NCBI GenBank assembly: GCA_046582185.1
Contig: JAYGEX010000008.1
Span: 1-13,566, forward strand
DNA from: GCA-002726655 sp046582185
Lineage (GTDB): Bacteria > Pseudomonadota > Gammaproteobacteria > Pseudomonadales > Azotimanducaceae
Length of the DNA stretch: 13,566 nt
Direction of reading: 5' to 3'
Shown: piece after piece, positions 7,912 through 13,566 of the stretch
Numbering within the stretch: position 1 is the stretch's first letter
Layout of the letters: each line of letters begins with the position of its first letter
The notes under the pieces: generated by a model
The model's database searches: none
What the model saw: only the letters and a program-made list of their open reading frames with translations
Told to the model about the DNA's origin: nothing
Program-made: the position numbers and the translations under genes

Positions 7912-8142
7912 ATGAAAGAACTAAAAGTTGAACAGATTGCAAAGATTTCTGGCGGACTTAGCTTCTTACCGGTAAATTTTGGCATCACCAGCTCCGGTCT
8001 AAGTAGTGCGCTTGATGCTGCAGGCATATATGCGAACTTTGGCATCATGAATTACGCAACACCAATTGTAGGCATGCCAACTTTTGGCGGGATATCGAAT
8101 ATCGGTGGAATAGGTACTGGTGCCAGGGAAGAAGATAGCTAA
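7912..8142 (+). CDS. Double-glycine-leader microcin-like precursor peptide
   Basis: This 76-residue precursor opens with the 15-residue leader MKELKVEQIAKISGG. It has L at -12, I at -7, I at -4 and Gly-Gly at -2/-1, the canonical layout for C39 exporters. The predicted 61-residue core begins LSFLPVNFGI. It contains 11 Gly and no Cys or Lys. Its only charged residues are D20 and the C-terminal R57, E58, E59 and D60, so it is hydrophobic and acidic. A G-x-x-x-G motif occurs at core 51-55. The start is set by GAGG at 7899-7902, nine bases before ATG; an in-frame TTG at 7897 lies inside that region and would spoil the leader. The gene sits 165 bases after the exporter and is closed by a hairpin. 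It is most likely a class II microcin-type toxin or signal peptide; activity is inferred from context only. Confidence 0.85.
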   Translation: MKELKVEQIAKISGGLSFLPVNFGITSSGLSSALDAAGIYANFGIMNYATPIVGMPTFGGISNIGGIGTGAREEDS

Positions 8143-8151
8143 GGAGAGCTT

Positions 8152-8176
8152 GGGAGGCATTGAGCCTCCCTTCTTT
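8152..8176 (+). terminator. Rho-independent terminator of the microcin-like locus
   Basis: A perfect 7-bp stem GGGAGGC (8152-8158) / GCCTCCC (8164-8170) with the 5-base loop ATTGA is followed by TTCTTT. It begins nine bases after the precursor stop codon. The T tract is short and interrupted, but the position and GC-rich stem fit a terminator. Confidence 0.75.
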
Positions 8177-8663
8177 GGATGATTACACTTGAAGACAAAA
8201 ATAATCGCAATGAGCGAATAAGACATTGTAGATCAACAATGGCAGGGTTCAGCACCATAGCTCTGGCACTTTACACTTACCAATCGACTCTTTGTAATTT
8301 TTACTCGATACCCCAAGAATCGAATCATCTATACATATATTCCACTATATTAACGCAGGCGCGTGGACTTCCGATCTTCTAACTCAAGGCGAATTTCATC
8401 GCATAGAACTCGGAAAGTTCATCCCCCCCAGCGTACTGTCCAGCAAACGTTCCACCATCGCGCTACCCAGCCAGGAACCAAGTCCGATAATGATATACAG
8501 AGAGAACCTCAGGAGCTTAGCCGCGTCGATCGGGATCAGAAACAGGAGACTCCATGATTCTCGATAAGGATACTGTTCCCGGTCATAATTGAAAAATCGT
8601 ACTTGCAAAATTGGCGTAAAGGGCGAAGACTTTGCAATGTACAAATTACTGGAGGATATTCAA
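8177..8663. other. Mostly non-coding spacer with an unassigned minus-strand frame
   Basis: About 490 bases separate the terminator from the peroxiredoxin. I see no convincing gene. On the minus strand a frame ending at 8396 stays open to about 8644. It reads like part of a small membrane protein (hydrophobic stretches SLLFLIPIDAAKLL and FSLYIIIGLGSWLGSAMV). However, it offers only TTG-type starts without a Shine-Dalgarno site, and its 5' half lies under the peroxiredoxin leader. The peroxiredoxin promoter should be in the last 100 bases, but I could not identify reliable hexamers. Confidence 0.4.
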
Positions 8664-9317
8664 ATGGCTTTGCGCATCAATGACACCGTCCCTGACTTTA
8701 CAGCTGAAACGGACCAGGGCACCGTTCAATTCCACGATTGGATCGGTGATAGCTGGGTTATTTTGTTTTCCCACCCAAAAGATTTCACCCCTGTTTGTAC
8801 AACTGAATTCGGGGCAGTGGCACAGCTGGCAGATGAGTGGGAAAAACGGGGCACCAAGGTAATGGGTGTATCTGTGGACGGAGTTGAAGACCACAAAAAA
8901 TGGAAGCAGGACATCGAGAAAGTATCGGGAGCCATTGCAGGATTTCCGATCATTGCCGACGAAGGGCTGGAGGTTTCCAAAGCCTTCGATATGTTACCTG
9001 CTGAAGCTTATATGCCTGACGGTCGTACACCTGCTGACAGTGCCACGGTTAGATCGGTATTTATTATCGGGCCGGACAAGCAACTAAAATTATCAATGAC
9101 CTATCCGATGTCGGTTGGGCGTAACTTTGGGGAAATTTTGCGCGCACTTGATGCGCTGCAAACGTCAACTAAACATGGAATAGCAACACCCGTAAACTGG
9201 ATGGTGGGTGAGAATGTGATTATTCCACCCACTGTCAGCGATGAAGACGCGAAAACTAAATTTGGAGAGTTCGAAGCAGTTTTGCCGTATCTACGCAAAA
9301 CCAAATTGCCCAGCTAA
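8664..9317 (+). CDS. Prx6-type 1-Cys peroxiredoxin
   Basis: This 217-residue cytosolic thiol peroxidase reduces hydrogen peroxide and organic hydroperoxides. The active-site block is P38-K-D-F-T42-P-V-C45, with C45 the peroxidatic cysteine and E48 in TTE following. The segment RSVFIIGPDKQLKL supplies the conserved Arg near residue 131. The long C-terminal domain (about residues 165-217, including PVNWMVGENVIIPP) is characteristic of the Prx6 branch, and no second resolving Cys is visible. The ATG at 8664 has GGAGG at 8651-8655, eight bases upstream, and gives the normal family start ALRINDTVPDF. The frame is open further upstream to 8589, but that extension has no support. The gene appears monocistronic; how its oxidised cysteine is recycled cannot be told from this window. 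Confidence 0.93.
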   Translation: MALRINDTVPDFTAETDQGTVQFHDWIGDSWVILFSHPKDFTPVCTTEFGAVAQLADEWEKRGTKVMGVSVDGVEDHKKWKQDIEKVSGAIAGFPIIADEGLEVSKAFDMLPAEAYMPDGRTPADSATVRSVFIIGPDKQLKLSMTYPMSVGRNFGEILRALDALQTSTKHGIATPVNWMVGENVIIPPTVSDEDAKTKFGEFEAVLPYLRKTKLPS

Positions 9318-9354
9318 AGCCAGGTTTACGATCTCTGGAATCAGCGCTGATTAA

Positions 9355-9376
9355 TTGCAGGGTTTTCTTCCTGCAA
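9355..9376. repeat. Hairpin downstream of peroxiredoxin
   Basis: A perfect 7-bp inverted repeat TTGCAGG / CCTGCAA with an 8-base T-rich loop lies 38 bases after the peroxiredoxin stop. It has no T tract on the 3' side, so it may stabilise the transcript end or be an inefficient terminator. Confidence 0.4.
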
Positions 9377-9564
9377 ATCGGTAGCGGAAATCCAGGCGCG
9401 CAGCTAACTCATGTCAGCATTGTGCTGATCACCGGGAATCGTCTTGTTTCCTCTGATTTATTGGTAAGAAAGTCCAGCGCCTTTTCCTGATTACAAACGG
9501 GATAGGGGCGGCTTACCACGTTTAATCCATTTGCACAATTCGAACATGCAAGGGGTAATATCCT

Positions 9565-9903
9565 ATGGCAAGAATAGATAAGGCAAGCGATGAGGAAATT
9601 CAAGATTTCATCGCTCAGTTTAGCTCTTGGTCTAATGAGAACAACAAGCTTCATCGTGAATATGTGTTTGGTAGTTTTGTTCAGGCATTTGGTTTTATGA
9701 CAGAAGTGGCGCTAATTGCTGAACGCACCGATCATCATCCAGAATGGTTTAACGTATATAAAAAGGTCATTGTTGACCTCACAACACATGAAGCAGGTGG
9801 AATAACTGAACGAGATTTCAACTTAGCCAAAAACATGGAAGAGATCTCTGCAAAAAAATCTTCAGGCGGGCTAGGCAGTATCGAATTGCAGGAACAGACC
9901 TAA
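9565..9903 (+). CDS. phhB: Pterin-4a-carbinolamine dehydratase (PhhB/DCoH family)
   Basis: This 112-residue protein matches the PCD/DCoH family (PF01329), which dehydrates 4a-hydroxytetrahydrobiopterin to quinonoid dihydropterin. In Pseudomonas PhhB supports phenylalanine hydroxylase. The family signature is complete: E53, then H57-H58-P59, Y65, H75 and D84, with the His cluster forming the active site. Length is normal. The start has AGGGG at 9551-9555, nine bases before ATG. No phenylalanine hydroxylase, aminotransferase or phhR regulator is in the window, so the gene is detached from the classical phh operon. A role in general pterin (molybdopterin or tetrahydromonapterin) repair is equally possible. 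Confidence 0.88.
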   Translation: MARIDKASDEEIQDFIAQFSSWSNENNKLHREYVFGSFVQAFGFMTEVALIAERTDHHPEWFNVYKKVIVDLTTHEAGGITERDFNLAKNMEEISAKKSSGGLGSIELQEQT

Positions 9904-10029
9904 GGATTCTCATGTAATATCGCATGGACAAATTTAGGGGACAATATTCAGCGATTTGCTAAAGCCCCTCCGAACTAGCGAAGCGCCAAAGGTGCGAACT
10001 GTTTCCAGGTTAGAAATGGGAGTCCATGT

Positions 10030-10236
10030 ATGAACATTATTGGGATTACGAGCATTCTCTTCGGCATGCTGATCATCACATCGACTGGAACGCGGGCAGG
10101 AAAAACTGATCGCAGCGATGGCAGCATGCCCGTAAGGTTTCCCCTTCCGCTTATCTCAATCGTACCTACAATATTTTTCATTTTGTTACCTTCACCAAGA
10201 ATGTCGCCACGACGGCAGGATATCTGCGAGGGCTGA
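10030..10236 (+). CDS. Possible small membrane protein, 68 aa
   Basis: This 68-codon frame begins MNIIGITSILFGMLIITST and has two hydrophobic stretches (about residues 3-18 and 40-54) separated by a basic, Asp-containing linker. A GGGAG sits at 10018-10022, seven bases before the ATG, a better site than chance usually gives. I do not recognise the family. A comparable open frame exists on the other strand (9975-10181), with only a weak start, so this stretch is not clearly coding on either strand. It is listed as tentative because of the ribosome binding site and the membrane-like N-terminus. Confidence 0.33.
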   Translation: MNIIGITSILFGMLIITSTGTRAGKTDRSDGSMPVRFPLPLISIVPTIFFILLPSPRMSPRRQDICEG

Positions 10237-10540
10237 TCATGTTAGCATTGCATGAGGGGCCTACCGGTCCGTATAAACTTTTACCGTACTGCCAGGTTAA
10301 ATAGCAATCAACGATAATTTTTAGATGAATAATCAAAAAATTTATTTATGTTTGCAGTGGTAGTTGCGTTAAAGATATGAGAGCCCTATCGTGACCAGAA
10401 ACTCTCGTGATATATCCGAAATATTCACAAAAAATAATGTGCTTCCCAACGATAGGACCATAAAGATGAATAATGCCAAGGCTAGTTAAAAATTCGCCAC
10501 CAAACTAAAAGAGTAGTTTTAAATCAAAAATGATAGTGAC
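10237..10540. other. AT-rich intergenic region upstream of PhyH-like gene
   Basis: No convincing gene is visible in about 300 AT-rich bases. The region carries an 8-bp inverted repeat, CCTATCGT at 10385-10392 and ACGATAGG at 10449-10456, with 56 bases between the arms. A possible promoter (TTGCAG, 17 bases, ATATGA) ends near 10380. The longest stop-free frame (GTG at 10391 to a TAA near 10490) encodes about 30 low-complexity codons and is not called as a gene. Confidence 0.4.
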
Positions 10541-11383
10541 ATGAAATTGCCAGAAGTTGGCATGACTGAAGAGCAACGTTACCTGTTTGATACGTTTGGT
10601 TATTTTATCGTACCCAAGGCGATATCTTCTGTGCAGGTTCAGCAACTACGATCCACATTACATAATGGAACCGAGCAGTTCGATCCGGTTGCCCAGGAAC
10701 AGGGACCTTTACACTGGTCCGAGATTTGGCGCGATCTGATTGATTTGCCAAATATCAGCCCCATTCTTGAAGAGCTGGTGGGCAATGCCGTGTTAACGAA
10801 GGGACGGACGGTGCGGGCAAAAGATGGCCGCCAGACATTGGCATCCTTTCGTCTTGACCATCTCAATATTCATACTCATATCAAACAAGGTTACGAGGGC
10901 GCAGTACTACATGGTGGTTGGCAGGACACCGGCGGCAGTCAGTTTTTTCGTTACCATGACGGTCGTTTCTACAATGGCCTGGTGGTCGTGGCGATTGAAC
11001 TGTTTGATACCCATCCGAATGATGGCGGCTTTTGCTGCATTGCTGGTACTCACAAGTCAAACCTGGCGTTACCCCGCGATTGGGCGGATCTGAGCAACGG
11101 AGTACACCCCTGTATCACACGTGTACCGGCAAACGCCGGTGATGCAATTATCTTCACAGAAGCACTAACTCACGGAACGCTTCCCTGGACTGCGGATGCG
11201 ACCCGAAAAACTCTGTTTTATAAATTTTCTCCTCATGCTACAAGCTGGTCAGCAGATTTCTTCAATCCGGACGACTTTCGCCAATATGCTGACATGGATG
11301 ATCGTAAACTCGCGATACTGGAGCCACCCAACGCCAGGTATTGGGGCAGACCATCAAGACCTGAACGCACCCAGCGCGAATAA
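10541..11383 (+). CDS. Phytanoyl-CoA dioxygenase (PhyH)-like Fe(II)/2OG enzyme
   Basis: This 280-residue protein looks like the PhyH superfamily of Fe(II)/2-oxoglutarate hydroxylases (PF05721). The N-terminal EEQRYLFDTFGYFIVPKAI stretch, the central ELFDTHPNDGGFCCIAGTHK block (like the usual NG-PGSHK region), the distal H211 in TEALTHGTLPW and R222 in TRKTLFYKFSPH fit that family. The first metal-binding motif, normally H-x-D, is not plain: the candidates are H124 in LHGGWQD and H139-D140 in RYHDG. Substrate unknown; relatives act on lipids, amino acids and secondary metabolites. The called ATG has no clear Shine-Dalgarno site. A second ATG at 10562 (MTEEQRYLF) matches the usual family start and is a fair alternative. 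The gene is monocistronic and convergent with the flavoprotein downstream. Confidence 0.78.
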   Translation: MKLPEVGMTEEQRYLFDTFGYFIVPKAISSVQVQQLRSTLHNGTEQFDPVAQEQGPLHWSEIWRDLIDLPNISPILEELVGNAVLTKGRTVRAKDGRQTLASFRLDHLNIHTHIKQGYEGAVLHGGWQDTGGSQFFRYHDGRFYNGLVVVAIELFDTHPNDGGFCCIAGTHKSNLALPRDWADLSNGVHPCITRVPANAGDAIIFTEALTHGTLPWTADATRKTLFYKFSPHATSWSADFFNPDDFRQYADMDDRKLAILEPPNARYWGRPSRPERTQRE

Positions 11384-11400
11384 TTGGTATTTGCGAAAAG

Positions 11401-11606
11401 CTAACGGACCTTGGCCTCGATATTCAGTTGGCCGGCAAGACCGGCAGTTCGATGCGTCGCGCTTTCAATATAATCCGGATCGGTGATCATCCGCAGCATG
11501 GTAGTGGAATCGGGCTGGTCCGAATCCGGTACCGACACGGGAATTTCCGGACTGATAAACCTACCTTGTAGAATCGTTCAAAGCCACGAATATTGCACGT
11601 TAGCAT
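11401..11606 (-). pseudogene. Unidentified broken reading frame downstream of flavoprotein
   Basis: On the minus strand an ATG at 11606 lies six bases past the stop of the spermidine-dehydrogenase-like gene. It opens a frame reading RGFERFYKVG. That frame then becomes unlike protein, while a neighbouring frame (stop-free 11577-11401, ending in TAG) reads FISPEIPVSVPDSDQPDSTT and continues MLRMITDPDYIESATH to a C-terminal EAKVR. Joining the two near 11555 with a one-base shift gives a continuous, protein-like text of about 70 residues. I do not recognise the family. It may be the remains of a co-transcribed gene, or chance openness in a GC-rich spacer. Confidence 0.35.
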
Positions 11607-11612
11607 AGATGA

Positions 11613-13535
11613 TCAGACTGTCTGCTCTTTAACCGCCCGCCATGCAGCATCGAAGGCCGCATCCATCAGCGCAATCGCCTCGGAATCCGTGTTGGCAATG
11701 GAGATACGCCCGAACTGTGCCCGCCCGATCTCATGGGGTGCTTGTCCTTCCTCCCATTTCGGGTCGTCCAGTCCAAGGTAGGTATAAGAGTAGCCGTGGG
11801 GAATGCGGTTGACAGTGATGGCGAGGATGTCGGTCTCGTGGTTGAAGCCGTGTTTGCCCAACAGTGACTGCAGTTGGTCGCGAATCTGCTGCTCGTAGCT
11901 GGCGAAGGGTGTGCTGTATATTTTGTGGCGTCCCATCCGCAGCTGGTCGCGTGCTGATATCGGCTGCTTCGGTTCCGTCATTGGAGAGTGCATCATAAAC
12001 ACCACCATAGGATCGTCCGGCCCGCGAGGGGGTTCATATCCGCCAACGGTCATGGTTGGCGCCGTACTCACCCACTGAAACGGATCATAGGGGCACTGGA
12101 ATAGTGTGGCACCCAGCTCGGAATAGGCGCGACCATTCTCCAATAGCACGTTGGCGTAGACAAAAGGTGTCTTGACGCCATAGCTTAGGCCCTCTTTCTG
12201 GGACTCTGGCATATCCGGGCACAGGTGAGGTATGAGTCCGTTGTAGCAAGCCAGAACACAATGATCGGCGGTGATTTGTAGTGCTTTCCCCTGCTGGACA
12301 TAATCGACTTCCACCTGTTTACTGTCGACCTCAAGCACCCCGACCACGGTGCTGTTAAGTCTCAGCCGGGTGTCCTGATTTTCCCGGTCCAGCGCACTGT
12401 AATCGAAGCGTGCGATAACGACATCCTCTGGTCCTTCCATGCCGGGAGCAACCGCGGGAATCAATTTCTGTACCAGCAACCTGGCGACAGATGCGTTGCC
12501 ATCGGGGAACATTCTCACCTCCAGGAGACTGTCCAGGAAGGCGCCCCCAACAGAAGCCAGCGACTTACCTACCCAACCCATTGCCTTAATACCACTGGCG
12601 CCGTTACTGATGGCTTCCAATACAGTCAGGTTCCAACCCGATAAGCCGGTTAAGTGGATGATGATGGCATTTAATATCGGTATCGTTTCTTCAGCAAGGC
12701 CGACATGTTCCAGCAGGAATTGGTTGTAGCTGACGGAATTCACGTAATCCCATTTCTCGCTGAGTGATAGCTCATCAAGGAAGTCACGTTTACCGCCAAA
12801 ATAATCGATTAAGGTGTCTTGTTCAGATGCTGGTATTGGCAGTGCCCGTACCGTCGCCTCGTAGCCGTCGCCGCCGTACATCACTGCGTTCCAGTTGCCG
12901 CCCACGGTGACATGGCCGTCCGGTCCGGGCAGTGCCACGCCATTGTCAGCATCAAGCTTGCCCGCCAGCGCCAGGTTGTCAGGCGTGTTGGTACCCATGG
13001 CGGCGACGAAGTCATCGTCGATGCCGATGTCAGCCATCAGCCCAGATGCCACCTTACTGTAATTGCCGGGACTTTCCAGATTCTGGGCGCCGCCCAGGCT
13101 CAGCATCATTCTTCCCTCGTGGTGAAATTCATTGCGTTTTGCGTGGCCGCCAAAATCGTCGTGATTGTCCAGCAGCAGGATGCGGACTTCGGAGCCCATT
13201 TTTTTGCGGTAATACCAGGCCGCGGCCAGCCCACTCATACCGGCGCCAACGACGACCAGGTCATAGTGTTCATCCAATGCCTGGTAGTGGGTCGGCTTTT
13301 CTCCGCGCCAGACCAAGGCATGGGCAACTTCAAAGGAGCCCTCGTGACTGCCGCGCATGCCGGTAAGGGTAGGCGGGTAATATGCGGAGGAGTCCGGCGG
13401 GCTAAACGCCGTGGGTGCGCCAATTAATATATTCGCGGCCGACTCAATGTCGCTGCCACAAGCCTGTAGCAGTATGCCACCCGCACCTATGGCAACCCCG
13501 TTCAAAAAATCCCGGCGTGTTACCCGTGCTGCCAT
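11613..13535 (-). CDS. Spermidine dehydrogenase-like FAD flavoprotein, Tat-exported
   Basis: This 640-residue protein resembles bacterial spermidine dehydrogenase (SpdH) and related NAD(P)/FAD-binding amine oxidases. It starts with a twin-arginine signal, TRRDFLNG (R7, R8), then a short hydrophobic stretch ending LLQACG. C26 sits in a lipobox-like context, so the product is probably Tat-exported and possibly a lipoprotein. The YYPPTLTGMRGSHEGSFEVAHAL segment (about 52-74) is typical of the family. It is followed by the FAD-binding GAGMSG (97-102) and a DNHDDFGGHAKRNEF block. Family members oxidise spermidine in the periplasm to 1,3-diaminopropane and 4-aminobutanal; the substrate here is inferred. 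The ATG has GGAGA about eight bases upstream. The promoter lies at or beyond the right window edge. The gene is visibly more GC-rich than the rest of the window. A broken frame follows its stop. Confidence 0.78.
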   Translation of the reverse strand: MAARVTRRDFLNGVAIGAGGILLQACGSDIESAANILIGAPTAFSPPDSSAYYPPTLTGMRGSHEGSFEVAHALVWRGEKPTHYQALDEHYDLVVVGAGMSGLAAAWYYRKKMGSEVRILLLDNHDDFGGHAKRNEFHHEGRMMLSLGGAQNLESPGNYSKVASGLMADIGIDDDFVAAMGTNTPDNLALAGKLDADNGVALPGPDGHVTVGGNWNAVMYGGDGYEATVRALPIPASEQDTLIDYFGGKRDFLDELSLSEKWDYVNSVSYNQFLLEHVGLAEETIPILNAIIIHLTGLSGWNLTVLEAISNGASGIKAMGWVGKSLASVGGAFLDSLLEVRMFPDGNASVARLLVQKLIPAVAPGMEGPEDVVIARFDYSALDRENQDTRLRLNSTVVGVLEVDSKQVEVDYVQQGKALQITADHCVLACYNGLIPHLCPDMPESQKEGLSYGVKTPFVYANVLLENGRAYSELGATLFQCPYDPFQWVSTAPTMTVGGYEPPRGPDDPMVVFMMHSPMTEPKQPISARDQLRMGRHKIYSTPFASYEQQIRDQLQSLLGKHGFNHETDILAITVNRIPHGYSYTYLGLDDPKWEEGQAPHEIGRAQFGRISIANTDSEAIALMDAAFDAAWRAVKEQTV

Positions 13536-13566
13536 GATGGTCTCCGAATACTTTACATGTCAAATG

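Noticed and set aside
8589..8663. N-terminal extension of the peroxiredoxin frame
   Set aside because: The GGAGG site before ATG 8664 and the family-typical start ALRINDTVPDF place the true start downstream.
12819..13427. A 202-codon plus-strand open frame
   Set aside because: It lies wholly antisense to the well-supported spermidine-dehydrogenase-like gene, has a low-complexity Val/Ala/His/Gln composition and arises from GC-rich codon structure.

Overview
The window looks like a stretch of a gammaproteobacterial chromosome, probably marine or environmental. This is inferred from the tRNA-Arg(TCG) with encoded CCA, the NhaC-type antiporter, the PuuB-like and spermidine-dehydrogenase-like flavoenzymes, and a remnant of the large bacterial NAD-glutamate dehydrogenase. 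No taxonomic marker is present, so the assignment stays broad. There is no integrase, transposase or CRISPR array.

Layout: (1) 1-77 is tRNA-Arg on the minus strand, with a recognisable stable-RNA type promoter. (2) 239-1756 is an NhaC-family Na+/H+ antiporter, followed directly by what reads as a decayed 3' end of an NAD-glutamate dehydrogenase gene (about 1757-2112). The remnant runs into the 3' end of a convergent FAD amine oxidoreductase (2053-3342, minus). (3) 3522-8142 is a compact plus-strand locus. It holds an LpxL/HtrB-like acyltransferase, an HlyD-type adaptor and a C39-peptidase ABC exporter, linked by one-base TGATG overlaps. A 42-codon small frame coupled by TAATG follows, then a 76-aa double-glycine-leader peptide closed by a hairpin terminator. 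(4) 8664-9317 is a Prx6-type 1-Cys peroxiredoxin and 9565-9903 a pterin-4a-carbinolamine dehydratase. (5) 9904-10540 is mostly non-coding, with one possible small membrane protein. (6) 10541-11383 is a PhyH-like dioxygenase. It converges on 11613-13535, a secreted spermidine-dehydrogenase-like flavoprotein whose downstream flank carries an unidentified broken reading frame.

The most interesting element is the 3522-8142 locus. The double-glycine peptide, the C39 exporter with intact catalytic residues and the HlyD adaptor form a classical class II microcin (colicin V type) secretion set, presumably completed by a TolC encoded elsewhere. The unusual part is an LpxL-like acyltransferase as first gene, translationally linked to the exporter. 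It may acylate the peptide or alter the producer's envelope lipids, for example for self-protection. The core peptide is hydrophobic, glycine-rich and acidic. It lacks Cys and Lys and repeats an N-F-G-I unit at a 20-residue interval. No clear immunity gene is visible.

The flanking genes look like ordinary chromosomal metabolism, including two flavoenzymes of amine/polyamine-oxidising families about 8 kb apart. The last gene is visibly more GC-rich than the middle of the window.
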